36,751 nucleotides of DNA, from NCBI GenBank assembly GCA_014804285.1, contig JAAVAA010000097.1, forward strand, positions 1 to 36,751, written 5' to 3'. The stretch comes from Lachnospiraceae bacterium (GTDB lineage Bacteria > Bacillota > Clostridia > Lachnospirales > Lachnospiraceae). This document shows, piece after piece, positions 8,690 through 16,212 of the stretch; the stretch's first letter is position 1, and each line of letters opens with the position of its first letter. Below the pieces are notes generated by a model. It was not told where the DNA came from and made no database searches. It saw only the letters and a list, made by a program, of their open reading frames with translations. Position numbers and translations under genes: made by a program.

Positions 8690-8731
8690 AGCGTCAGCAT
8701 TAGCATCAGCATGAGCATCAGCATTAGCTGG
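8690..8731 (+). repeat. short tandem hexamer repeat after etfA
   Basis: Seven consecutive six-base units of the form AGCATN (AGCGTC, AGCATT, AGCATC, AGCATG, AGCATC, AGCATT, AGCTGG) begin five bases after the etfA stop and precede the terminator. The array is outside any gene. A related AGCGTCAGCA occurs at 21-30. It looks like slipped-strand expansion in the 3' untranslated region; no function can be claimed. Confidence 0.75.
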
Positions 8732-8748
8732 TAAATAAGACGAAATGG

Positions 8749-8780
8749 AACCGGCAGAAGGAGACTTCTGCCGGTTTTGT
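8749..8780 (+). terminator. terminator of the butyrate operon
   Basis: AACCGGCAGAAG and CTTCTGCCGGTT form a perfect 12-bp stem closed by a GAGA tetraloop, followed by TTTTGT. A strong intrinsic terminator 64 bases after etfA. Confidence 0.9.
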
Positions 8781-8823
8781 AATGGATTTTTCTAAAGATA
8801 TTGATGATGCCAATAATGCATTG

Positions 8824-8832
8824 TGCTATACT
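8824..8832 (+). promoter_or_regulatory. possible extended -10 promoter of the RhuM gene
   Basis: TGC-TATACT is an extended -10 element 77 bases before the RhuM-family start. No good -35 is present at the normal distance (TTGATG at 8801 is 20 bases away), so this is tentative. Confidence 0.35.
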
Positions 8833-8908
8833 TCTTATAAGGTATATGTATATAATCAATGAAATGGGCAGTATTTTGATAATGGGAAAGATGGGGAGGT
8901 GGATATTT

Positions 8909-9925
8909 ATGGAAAGACAGGATATAAGTAGTGAGCAGGGGGAAGTTGTCATTTATCAGACAGATGATGGTGACACTAAAATTGACGTTCGCTTTGTAGA
9001 TGAAACTGTGTGGCTGACACAGCAACAAATGGCTGAATTATTTCAGTCTTCTCGCACGAATATTGTTGAGCATATTCAGCATATTTACGAAGAGGACGAA
9101 CTAGATGAGAAATCAACATGTCGGAATTTCCGACAGGTTCGAATGGAGGGAAATCGACAAGTAGCACGAGAGATACCGCACTATAATCTTGATATGATTA
9201 TTTCTCTCGGATATCGAGTGAAGTCGAAAATTGCTACTAATTTCCGCAGGTGGGCTACAGAACGTCTGAAGGAATATATGATAAAAGGCTTCACGATGGA
9301 TGATGAGCGTTTAAAGAACCTTGGCGGTGGCAATTATTGGAAAGAGCTGTTAGACCGTATCAGGGATATCCGCTCATCAGAGAAGGTAATGTATCGCCAA
9401 GTACTTGATTTGTATGCTACAAGCGTAGATTATAATCCGAAAAGCGCAGAATCTGTTGCATTTTTCAAAATGGTTCAAAATAAATTGCATTACGCGGCAC
9501 ATGGTCACACTGTGGCAGAGATTATATTTGAGCGTGCAGACGCTGAAAAAACATTTATGGGACTCACAAGCTTCTCGGGAGATTTTCCAACGGCAAAAGA
9601 TATAGGCATTGCAAAAAATTATTTATCAGAAGAAGAATTGAAAATATTAAATGGTATTGTTTCCGGATATTTTGACTTTGCGGAAGTGCAAGCTATGCGG
9701 CACAATCCTATGTATATGAGTGATTACGTTGAACATCTGGATAGTGTTTTGAAGACTATCGGAGGGAAGCTGTTGACAGATGCAGGTAGGGTGAGTCATG
9801 TTCAAGCTATAGAAAAGGCGAAACGGGAATACCAGAAGTATACAATACAAAACCTTTCTCCGGTGGAAGAAGAATATCTACGGACTATAAAGGAAATCGA
9901 CAAAAAAGCAAAAGAAAACAAATGA
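8909..9925 (+). CDS. RhuM-family protein
   Basis: A 338-residue protein of the virulence RhuM family, named after a gene on a Salmonella pathogenicity island. The N-terminal part has the family landmarks VWLTQQQMAELF (helix-turn-helix like), SSRTNIVEHI and YNLDMIISLGYRVKS, followed by FRRWATERLKEY and a conserved C-terminal helical domain with FFKMVQNKLHYAAHGHT. Its biochemical function is not known; such genes are mobile and often sit in restriction-modification or prophage loci. Here it stands alone with its own terminator. The start at 8909 is set by GGGGAGG nine bases upstream; the track ORF runs 36 codons further into the leader without a ribosome site. Confidence 0.85.
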   Translation: MERQDISSEQGEVVIYQTDDGDTKIDVRFVDETVWLTQQQMAELFQSSRTNIVEHIQHIYEEDELDEKSTCRNFRQVRMEGNRQVAREIPHYNLDMIISLGYRVKSKIATNFRRWATERLKEYMIKGFTMDDERLKNLGGGNYWKELLDRIRDIRSSEKVMYRQVLDLYATSVDYNPKSAESVAFFKMVQNKLHYAAHGHTVAEIIFERADAEKTFMGLTSFSGDFPTAKDIGIAKNYLSEEELKILNGIVSGYFDFAEVQAMRHNPMYMSDYVEHLDSVLKTIGGKLLTDAGRVSHVQAIEKAKREYQKYTIQNLSPVEEEYLRTIKEIDKKAKENK

Positions 9926-9968
9926 TGCAGCAGCGATGATTTGAAAAAATGGATGTAGCAGCAAAATA

Positions 9969-10009
9969 ATGGAGCTATGCGACGTGAAAACGTGCGCAGC
10001 TCCATTTTT
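9969..10009. terminator. bidirectional terminator between convergent genes
   Basis: ATGGAGCT (9969-9976) pairs with AGCTCCAT (9998-10005), with an inner ACGT-GAAA-ACGT stem, and T5 follows on the plus strand. On the minus strand the stem is followed by an A/T-rich stretch. It separates the RhuM gene from the SH3-like gene, which converge here. Confidence 0.8.
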
Positions 10010-10031
10010 ACAATGCCATGCAAAGGCAATT

Positions 10032-10820
10032 TTAATCCTTTTTCCGTTTCAGTAAAAGAAGCAATATAGTCGTTACCGCTACAGTTAAGAGTACCAAGAA
10101 AATTGTCAAAGGAATGATCCATGGTTTTGATTTCGGTACAATACGTGGTGCATCTACTGATGTGTTCGCCGTTTTTGGAGTCTCAACGACAGGCGCTCCG
10201 TTTGGGTAGAGCAGATCCAAATCTGCATTTGGTGCGTTTAGGCAGATCCAGACATTTTTGAACCCGTACCAGTAACCGACCCTTCCCCAGCTATTTTCAT
10301 TTTCATCTACATAAACATTGTCATAAGAGGGCGGAGTATCATTAAATTTCAGGGAATCATATTCTGTGGAACCGGGATATCTCCACAGGAAGATATCCTG
10401 TCCTTGATAGTCTTCACTCAGTTCTCCGGATTGTTCAGTAATTTGTGCGCTATGTTCTTCGCGGAAGGAAATGCTGTCATAGATAACTTCCATGTAATCC
10501 ATAGGCACCCAGCCCACAGTATCCTGGTAATCGTCATAGATACCCCATAGGATACCCGATTCATCCCGATAGGTAAAATGGATATATGCTTTATGGCCGT
10601 TTTCCCATACAGCTACCACTTCCGGCAGTTCAGGGCTTTTGTATAGAATAACTTTCCCGTCCGGGCCGTTTGCCGTAAAAGATCGTCCCATGTATTCACA
10701 TTCATCAGCATGGGCCTCATAAAAAGGATCAAAGGGTTCCCAGATCACATCAGCCTTCACTGGAATAGAAAGCAGCATATAACAGATCAGCGCAGTAAAC
10801 ACATAAAATATTTTTTTCAT
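10032..10820 (-). CDS. membrane-anchored SH3-like surface protein
   Basis: A 262-residue protein exported by a signal peptide (MKKIFYVFTALICYMLLSIPVKA) and held by one C-terminal membrane helix (about residues 234-256) before a KRKKD tail. Between them are two SH3b-like segments with the usual WG..GW and WG.V...W patterns (SGILWGIYDD..GWVPMDY and SWGRVGYWYG). Such proteins are common on Lachnospiraceae cell surfaces; the ligand is unknown. The track ORF starts 15 codons upstream, but GGAGG lies seven bases from ATG 10820, which also opens the signal peptide. Last gene of a minus-strand run with two membrane protein genes. Confidence 0.75.
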   Translation of the reverse strand: MKKIFYVFTALICYMLLSIPVKADVIWEPFDPFYEAHADECEYMGRSFTANGPDGKVILYKSPELPEVVAVWENGHKAYIHFTYRDESGILWGIYDDYQDTVGWVPMDYMEVIYDSISFREEHSAQITEQSGELSEDYQGQDIFLWRYPGSTEYDSLKFNDTPPSYDNVYVDENENSWGRVGYWYGFKNVWICLNAPNADLDLLYPNGAPVVETPKTANTSVDAPRIVPKSKPWIIPLTIFLVLLTVAVTTILLLLLKRKKD

Positions 10821-10844
10821 AAATAACCTCCATTTGACCACACC

Positions 10845-10893
10845 TGCAAGTTTGTGGTCACACAAACTTGCAAGTGAAAGATTTATCTTTCAC
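10845..10893. repeat. two adjacent inverted repeats in the intergenic region
   Basis: TGCAAGTTTGTG (10845-10856) and CACAAACTTGCA (10861-10872) form a perfect 12-bp palindrome with a four-base centre. Immediately next to it GTGAAAGAT/ATCTTTCAC (10874-10893) forms a second, 9-bp stem that includes the stop codon of the upstream minus-strand gene. Neither is followed by a T run. They may be a processing or protection site, or an operator. Confidence 0.6.
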
Positions 10894-11303
10894 TCTTTCC
10901 TCTTTATCCGCATGAGGATCGACAAAAGAAAATTCAATCGATTCATGCATAACATTCCAAGCAGCCAAGAACACATATTGGATATGATGGCTAAACGTAT
11001 AGGCCGCAATGGCCGATCATCCTGCCAGCCCGGGGACTTTGCAAAGCGACAGTAAATAAATGCTTCTGTCAGGATCACCATCAATTCCACAAGAAGCTGT
11101 ATAGGCGCTGAGAATAACGGCGGCAGATAGATCCTTCCCAGCCAGCAGATCAGTACGGCAGGCGGATTGGTAAGCAGGTTTACCAGAATCACTAAAAGCA
11201 GCATATGACGCTTACGCCACCGGAACAAAAGTGCCACAACTATTTCAATTAACACAGTCAGCATGAAAGAGACTGCAAACATCCTGATCAAATAAATTTC
11301 CAT
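10890..11303 (-). CDS. small integral membrane protein, four helices
   Basis: A 137-residue protein with four predicted membrane helices, near residues 5-26, 34-56, 64-85 and 104-127. The loops are short and basic. I do not recognise a family motif; the segment NLLTNPPAVL between helices is the only distinctive one. AGGAGG (11313-11318) lies nine bases before the ATG. It is followed by the SH3-like surface protein on the same strand, 70 bases away, and preceded by the MFS gene, so the three may be co-expressed. Confidence 0.7.
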   Translation of the reverse strand: MEIYLIRMFAVSFMLTVLIEIVVALLFRWRKRHMLLLVILVNLLTNPPAVLICWLGRIYLPPLFSAPIQLLVELMVILTEAFIYCRFAKSPGWQDDRPLRPIRLAIISNMCSWLLGMLCMNRLNFLLSILMRIKRKE

Positions 11304-11370
11304 TTGCTGTGTCCTCCTGAATCATCCGCATCGGGGGTATGTATATTGTGAGTCAGACGCTGGGGAAATA

Positions 11371-11403
11371 TAGTAAATGACAAAAAATATTTGCCATTTA
11401 CTA
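11371..11403 (-). other. hairpin overlapping the end of the MFS gene
   Basis: TAGTAAATG and CATTTACTA form a 9-bp stem, extendable past one mismatch by CAAA/TTTG. It includes the stop codon of the MFS gene. The U tail on the minus strand is poor, so at most it is a partial terminator. Confidence 0.4.
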
Positions 11404-12447
11404 TAACTTTTGGCGCATGATTGTCAACAGAAGGAGAGAAATCACACTGCCCGCGCATCCCACGAGATTTCCACCGGTTTGAGGAAGCAGTCCGAAGTAT
11501 CCGGGCAGAAAACCCAAAAACAAGGCAAATGTCAGAAATCCAAAGGCAAAACCCGGCATCTTTGGCAGACAGCATGCCAGCCAATATAGAGTGATCGGCA
11601 TGGTCATATTAAACAAGAACAGTGCAGCCAGCCCGGCAGGCATCAGGTCGGAAAAGAGATAGCAGCATGCCGCAAGCCCCAGGGAAATGGTAACAGTTCT
11701 TTGGAATCCATAGCGTGCAGATGCGAAGCCTCCTGCTATTTTGCCGGTCACAATGCTAAGGACAGCGAGCAATCCGGCTAAGGCTCCTGATTTCCAAGGA
11801 AAGGCCGTTGCCATACCGAGGCAGGAGCGGAGAATGACTACCGTCATACAACAGAAGATGGAGACCGTGGTTCCGAAGGAAAAAGCATTCTTCCTGTTTT
11901 GCCCATCTGAATCTATATCATATTTTTTCAGTATCGTGTGAATCGGCGGATTAAGCCGCTGGTGCATACAGACCCATATGACGATAAGAACTGACAAAAC
12001 GCCTGCCCCAAGAAGTGCTTCTTTCCACATACCGCCTTTGGCAAGCAAAGTGCCAAGGTAGAGCCCCAAAGCACCCGGAGCTACAAAAATTCCCAATTTT
12101 TTGCCCTGCCGATTTTCAAATCTGTCTTCCAAAATGGTTTCTACCCCTCCGCCTGCATGGAATAGAGCGTTTCCAATCCCAAGAATAGCCGGATGGGTGA
12201 AGACACCAGCAAAGGTGATGATGATTCCCAGCATAGCGGACAGGAAAGAAAAGTTAATCTTTGCAAGTCTATCCTTTTCAATCAGGAAATCCAGAATTAC
12301 CCCCAAGGGCATTTGCAGAGCAAAAGCACAAAAATTATAGATCAATATAAGAAAATATCCGTTTTCCCGGGGAATAAATTTCCCAAACATTGCCAGCGCA
12401 CATATGCCGTCTACCAGGAAGTGGGAGAAGGAATAAATGATAGTCAT
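11401..12447 (-). CDS. MFS-type transporter
   Basis: A 348-residue polytopic protein with about ten hydrophobic segments in two halves joined by a polar linker (about 165-180: HTILKKYDIDSDGQNRKN). This layout and the Gly/Pro-rich helices (GLYLGTLLAKGG, GLLAVLSIVTGKIAGG) fit the major facilitator superfamily. The substrate cannot be told. It is shorter than a standard 12-helix transporter. The track places the start at a TTG (12462) without a ribosome site; ATG 12447 with GGGA upstream is more likely. It heads a minus-strand run and has its own promoter. Confidence 0.7.
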   Translation of the reverse strand: MTIIYSFSHFLVDGICALAMFGKFIPRENGYFLILIYNFCAFALQMPLGVILDFLIEKDRLAKINFSFLSAMLGIIITFAGVFTHPAILGIGNALFHAGGGVETILEDRFENRQGKKLGIFVAPGALGLYLGTLLAKGGMWKEALLGAGVLSVLIVIWVCMHQRLNPPIHTILKKYDIDSDGQNRKNAFSFGTTVSIFCCMTVVILRSCLGMATAFPWKSGALAGLLAVLSIVTGKIAGGFASARYGFQRTVTISLGLAACCYLFSDLMPAGLAALFLFNMTMPITLYWLACCLPKMPGFAFGFLTFALFLGFLPGYFGLLPQTGGNLVGCAGSVISLLLLTIMRQKL

Positions 12448-12488
12448 GGTTGTTCCCTTCAAAGCTTGGTTATGATGGACTTTCTCTT

Positions 12489-12517
12489 ATCATATATCAT
12501 AATGCTAAAAGGGTCAA
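12489..12517 (-). promoter_or_regulatory. promoter of the MFS gene
   Basis: On the minus strand TTGACC (12517-12512), a 17-base spacer and TATGAT (12494-12489), about 40 bases before the MFS start. Confidence 0.65.
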
Positions 12518-12633
12518 CAACACCAATTGCTTGTATAGGGAGTGTTGACTTGTGAGGTGCTGGTTTGATTTTGTTGTGTTTTTATTCCGTTAAATTATTT
12601 GTGGATTTTTGAATAGATATATATATGATGACA

Positions 12634-12642
12634 TGATACAAT
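12634..12642 (+). promoter_or_regulatory. possible extended -10 promoter
   Basis: TGA-TACAAT gives an extended -10 element 48 bases upstream of the 12690 gene, with no convincing -35. The bases from 12518 to 12633 show nothing else recognisable. Confidence 0.35.
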
Positions 12643-12689
12643 ATAGTTGTTGGACATTTTGACGAAGTGAGATTTTATAAGGAACAGCT

Positions 12690-13217
12690 ATGATGGATAA
12701 GAAAGTAGAAATTATAAAGGACGCTGATGGTAAAAGTATTGTAGTCATCAATGATCTGCGCTTCAAGGGAAGGCGGAGTGTGGATTGGAACATTGTTGGG
12801 AATTGTCTAAAAGAATATATTGGGGAGTATGCTGAGATTACGGAAACATCAGATGTTGTATACATAGGTACGGATTTTCCAGACGAGTTTGCACATTCCA
12901 AAGATACAAAGGAGTTAAGGGGTGCAAACATGTATGCAAAAGCAAATTCTTCAAGCATAGTAAGAGAGATGATTGAAATTGCCACGAATAAAACTTTTGC
13001 AGAGAATTATGCACAAAAACATAACATAGATGCAAAATTTGGCTGGTACAGGTATGATACACGTTTTGCAATACCTGTTTATGATGATGCAGGCGAACTG
13101 ATAAGGTATAATGTTTTTAAGGCAAGAATACTGGTGCGTCATGCGCAGGATAGGAAATTGTATCTGTATGATATTTTAAGGACAAAAAAAGAAACGAGCA
13201 AGCCGCTTGAGCAATAG
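12690..13217 (+). CDS. PBECR-like nuclease-domain protein (tentative)
   Basis: A 175-residue soluble protein. The pattern INDLRFKGRRSVDW, YIGTDFPDEFAHSKDT, EIATNKTF and the C-terminal FGWYRYDTRFAIPVYD then NVFKARILVRH resembles, from memory, a family of phage and mobile-element proteins with a barnase/EndoU/colicin-like nuclease fold (PBECR group). If so it may cleave RNA, but the catalytic residues cannot be assigned. It stands alone, with no neighbouring phage genes or obvious immunity gene. AAGGA lies just before two consecutive ATG codons (12690, 12693), either of which may be used. It is more AT-rich than the butyrate operon, consistent with transfer. Confidence 0.5.
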   Translation: MMDKKVEIIKDADGKSIVVINDLRFKGRRSVDWNIVGNCLKEYIGEYAEITETSDVVYIGTDFPDEFAHSKDTKELRGANMYAKANSSSIVREMIEIATNKTFAENYAQKHNIDAKFGWYRYDTRFAIPVYDDAGELIRYNVFKARILVRHAQDRKLYLYDILRTKKETSKPLEQ

Positions 13218-13342
13218 CTGTACGGTCGAAAAACTCATTTCTTTATAGTCCACATTTTAAAGGTATACGGTGGTTTTGTCAAGTGTAAAAATATTGATTC
13301 GGCAATTATACTTACTGCGATGAATTGCAAAATATATCTAAC

Positions 13343-14497
13343 CTATTGTTGTAATACAACCCACTCAACCCCGAAAATACTCTGTCGTCTACAGAGGGTG
13401 ATGGAATCATTTTCGGCAACGGAAGAGGATAGTTCCCCGGAAACAACAAAGGATTGCGATATGCCCTGAACCTCCACCACCAGATGATGCTCATCTCCAA
13501 AACGTTCAAAACCTAAAACTCTGACAGTTTCACATCTTCCCTGCTCAAAAGTAGTAACTACATTGATAACAGGCGAGGACAGAAGGGAGAGAAACATCAC
13601 AGCGAGTAGTATAGACAGAAATTTCCCGATATGCTCTTTGCGCTTCCGGATCAGAAGTGTCAACAGATAGCAACCGGCCAAAACAAGAGTATAAATAATA
13701 AAAAATGCAATATAGTCTATATTGAGGGTCTTCCCAAACTTAAACAAAAAAAGCAGATCAATCAGGCAGAGGAAGAAGGGGAAAGAAATCTGATAGGAAT
13801 CTGTCCTCTCTGATGTCATTTTGGGATAAAGGAAAAGATACATTCCATAGCAGAAATGAGGTATCAAAATAAGGCATGTCAGCTTCAGGTTTTGGGGCAT
13901 AAGAAATGACAGAAGAAAAAGTGCCGCAAGAACAAAGTAGATGATACGGCAGACCTTTTTCTCCCTTATAATAGTCTCCTCATCCCAATGAGTTAAAATG
14001 TATTCTTTTTCTTCTTGTATGCGTGCCGGCTTCCTTTCGGATAGCCGCTCCGCCAGGCGGGACTTTTTGGCAGGAATTCCCAGAGACTCAAGATAGGACA
14101 GTGCAGGGACACTTTCCAGCATATTAAGTTCAAATACTGCCAGTCTCTTACCGGTATGAGATTTTAATTTTACGGAGGTTTGTATATCCAAAGTAATCTG
14201 TTTAATATCACTGTAATGGAAGGTGCGGGTTCTGCCAATGGCAGGTGTGTAAGAAAGCATGCCGCCATCAATCACCAGTTTTCGTCTGAAATAGGAGAGA
14301 ATCAGGTAAAAGCAGCAAAAACACAGGAGACCGAAGCTGAGTGTAAAAATGGCAGCCATTCCAAGGAGTTCCAAGAAATTTAGTGAATAATATATAGAAT
14401 AGATGATACAGCCAATATAAAAGGGAGTGAAAAATATAGAACCCAAAATTCCGATGAGAAGAGGAAGCTTTGGCTCCCGAACTATGTAGTTATCCAT
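13343..14497 (-). CDS. membrane protein with PH-like segment (paralogue A)
   Basis: A 384-residue membrane protein. Two N-terminal helices (about 13-35, 43-68) are followed by a soluble domain with TFHYSDIKQITLD and LAVFELNM, reminiscent of bacterial PH-like domains that follow paired helices. Four more helices (about 184-290) and a C-terminal extracytoplasmic domain ending SIFGVEWVVLQ follow. The function is unknown. It is clearly related to the gene at 16201-17299 over its full length. AAAGGATC lies six bases before the ATG. It follows an XRE regulator gene on the same strand but has its own promoter and a structured leader. Confidence 0.7.
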   Translation of the reverse strand: MDNYIVREPKLPLLIGILGSIFFTPFYIGCIIYSIYYSLNFLELLGMAAIFTLSFGLLCFCCFYLILSYFRRKLVIDGGMLSYTPAIGRTRTFHYSDIKQITLDIQTSVKLKSHTGKRLAVFELNMLESVPALSYLESLGIPAKKSRLAERLSERKPARIQEEKEYILTHWDEETIIREKKVCRIIYFVLAALFLLSFLMPQNLKLTCLILIPHFCYGMYLFLYPKMTSERTDSYQISFPFFLCLIDLLFLFKFGKTLNIDYIAFFIIYTLVLAGCYLLTLLIRKRKEHIGKFLSILLAVMFLSLLSSPVINVVTTFEQGRCETVRVLGFERFGDEHHLVVEVQGISQSFVVSGELSSSVAENDSITLCRRQSIFGVEWVVLQQ

Positions 14498-14569
14498 GTT
14501 AAGATCCTTTCTGTAAGTGCATCATGCAGGCAAAACCTGCTATTTCCCATCTGCATATATTTCATTGTT

Positions 14570-14599
14570 AAAAGCGGCTATATGTTTCCACATAGCCAC
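14570..14599 (-). terminator. leader hairpin with short T run
   Basis: On the minus strand GTGGCTATGTG pairs with CATATAGCCGC (11 bp, two wobble pairs) around a GAAA loop, followed by four T. It lies about 70 bases before paralogue A and downstream of its promoter, so it could attenuate that gene, or end read-through from the XRE gene. A second small stem, GCAGG/CCTGC, lies at 14526-14540. Confidence 0.45.
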
Positions 14600-14669
14600 T
14601 TGTTAAGTAATTCCATTCGAGTTACTAATGCTTTTAGTAGTCCGCTTTGCGGTAAGACGTACTACCAAT

Positions 14670-14697
14670 AGAATACCATACTGTTGAAAGGAGTCAA
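14670..14697 (-). promoter_or_regulatory. promoter of paralogue A
   Basis: On the minus strand TTGACT (14697-14692), a 16-base spacer and TATTCT (14675-14670), the latter preceded by TGG as an extended -10. It starts right after the XRE stop codon and gives a leader of about 165 bases. Confidence 0.6.
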
Positions 14698-14704
14698 CTA
14701 AATC

Positions 14705-15499
14705 CTACAGATACTTCTCGCGAATAAGCTGGGCGATTGTTTCCCGATCCAGAAAGGGAATGATGGGGGTGATTGCTTTGAGGCCGTTTCGTTCGCACTC
14801 CTTCTGAGCAATGGTTTGTTTGGTATCCTGCGGCAGGAATGGCATAAAATCCTCCACTTCCTCCACTCCTTCTTTCTCATAAATTTTCAGTGCCAGCCTG
14901 CTTATCGCATCCCGGGCAAGAAAGGGCAGTAAATTCTCTATAGCTCCATACTCTCCGGCTTCCGCCCACCTGTCTGCAATCTGCTCCAGCACCTGACGGC
15001 TGACAAAGGGGGCAATGTTATCCAAATTTTCCCGTTCTGTGGAATCAGCGTATTTCAGTGCCAGTTCATTCACCAAATCTTTGCCGATAAAGGGCAGAAT
15101 ATCCTCAATATCATCAAGGCTGGGAAGGGGCTTATCCTGAGTCAGCTTTGCAAATCCTTCGTCCATTTGATCCGGCAGAAGCAGCGGTGCCACGTTCGTC
15201 AGTTCTTCCATGGTCACCGGGTTCGTTTCCATATATTGCTCCAGATCTCCTTTCGCGGCACTGCGCAGCAGCCCGGAAGCATCTCCCAAAAGGTCGTCCG
15301 TAGTCACATTAAAAATTTGTGCCAGTTCCGGCAGTTTGCTAATATCCGGCATGGTGTTGCCTCTCTCCCAGTTGGAGACGGCTTGAAAGCTGATTCCCAG
15401 CTTGTCCGCTAGTTCCATCTGAGTCATATTCTGCTTTTTGCGCAATTCCGATATTCTCCTGCCGGTCTGGTTCATGTTGAACGTAAATTTTTGTTCCAT
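14705..15499 (-). CDS. XRE regulator with C-terminal 28-residue repeats
   Basis: A 264-residue cytoplasmic protein. Residues about 10-70 are a classic XRE/Cro helix-turn-helix (MTQMELADKLGISFQAVSNWE). The rest is an array of five to six helical repeats of 28 residues, each opening with a pattern like (I/V)xxxxPF(L/I/V)xxD (DILPFIGKD, NIAPFVSRQ, NLLPFLARD, DFMPFLPQD, PIIPFLDRE). The array probably makes a protein- or ligand-binding solenoid that controls the DNA-binding domain. The start at 15499 is set by GGGAGG; the track start 12 codons upstream has no ribosome site. A GC-rich hairpin abuts the ribosome site. Confidence 0.8.
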   Translation of the reverse strand: MEQKFTFNMNQTGRRISELRKKQNMTQMELADKLGISFQAVSNWERGNTMPDISKLPELAQIFNVTTDDLLGDASGLLRSAAKGDLEQYMETNPVTMEELTNVAPLLLPDQMDEGFAKLTQDKPLPSLDDIEDILPFIGKDLVNELALKYADSTERENLDNIAPFVSRQVLEQIADRWAEAGEYGAIENLLPFLARDAISRLALKIYEKEGVEEVEDFMPFLPQDTKQTIAQKECERNGLKAITPIIPFLDRETIAQLIREKYL

Positions 15500-15510
15500 T
15501 TTTACCTCCC

Positions 15511-15526
15511 GCCCGCGAAAGCGGGC
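15511..15526 (-). promoter_or_regulatory. GC hairpin abutting the XRE ribosome site
   Basis: On the minus strand GCCCGC-TTTC-GCGGGC forms a perfect 6-bp GC stem that ends three bases before GGAGG of the XRE gene. Its position suggests an effect on translation or mRNA stability. Nothing else was identified from 15540 to 15724 apart from the 15-base repeat noted in the findings. Confidence 0.45.
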
Positions 15527-15724
15527 ATTTTCCATTTTATTTTTGGTTGCTTTTGTCTCAGGCCTGTAGCATTATTTAACCACACTCCGTTCAAAATAAC
15601 TATCAATTTTTCCTTGAATCGGACAAGAATAAGCTTTTGGGGGAATTCAAGCAGTAATTGAAACGAACATAATTTCATGTCAGATTATTTGCGGAATGTT
15701 AAGATCCTTTGCATAAGTTCTAAA

Positions 15725-15763
15725 GATATTTGATTGCTTTGCAAATATCAAATGGCTTATACT
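15725..15763 (+). promoter_or_regulatory. promoter and inverted-repeat operator of the XRE-TM gene
   Basis: TTGCTT (15734-15739), an 18-base spacer and TATACT (15758-15763) form a plausible promoter. The inverted repeat GATATTTG-N9-CAAATATC (15725-15749) covers the -35 region, a natural site for autoregulation by the HTH protein it precedes. The operator role is inferred. Confidence 0.55.
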
Positions 15764-15786
15764 ATCCGTAAAGGAGGCTTTGTAAA

Positions 15787-16212
15787 ATGGAATTAGGAAA
15801 AAACATTCATAGCTTAAGAAAAGCAAAAGGCTTTTCCCAGGAAATATTGGCGGAAAAAGTGAAGGTCACGAGGCAGACTATTTCAAATTGGGAGTTGGGA
15901 GAAACTTCACCTAATCCGGAACAGCTAATACTTTTGTCCGGTGCATTAGGTAAAAGCATAGATGAATTAGTGGGTAATGAAATTATGAACGAATTGAAAG
16001 AAGGAAGCAAAGATAGTGCAAAGGCGATAAAAGAAATATATATTGGTTTTGCACTTCTTTGCGGAACAATAGCCGGGGTATGGTCTTTTTCGGCAAACAG
16101 GTTTCGGTATTCTGAAATGATGCTGATTGCGGGAGCGGGCATGCTTATGGGAGTATGTTTGGCTGTAATATGCCATAATATATTGAAATACTTAAAGAGC
16201 TCATTTATGTAA
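15787..16212 (+). CDS. membrane-tethered XRE regulator
   Basis: A 141-residue protein. The N-terminal 60 residues are an XRE helix-turn-helix (FSQEILAEKVKVTRQTISNWE). After a Lys/Glu-rich linker come two predicted membrane helices (about 80-96 and 109-132). HTH proteins of this shape are widespread in Firmicutes and may sense membrane or partner-protein state. AAAGGAGG lies just upstream of the ATG. The last 12 bases overlap the 3' end of the convergent membrane protein gene. Confidence 0.8.
   Translation: MELGKNIHSLRKAKGFSQEILAEKVKVTRQTISNWELGETSPNPEQLILLSGALGKSIDELVGNEIMNELKEGSKDSAKAIKEIYIGFALLCGTIAGVWSFSANRFRYSEMMLIAGAGMLMGVCLAVICHNILKYLKSSFM

Noticed and set aside
8690-8731. CRISPR-like repeat
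   Set aside because: Units are six bases, directly abutting, with no spacers.
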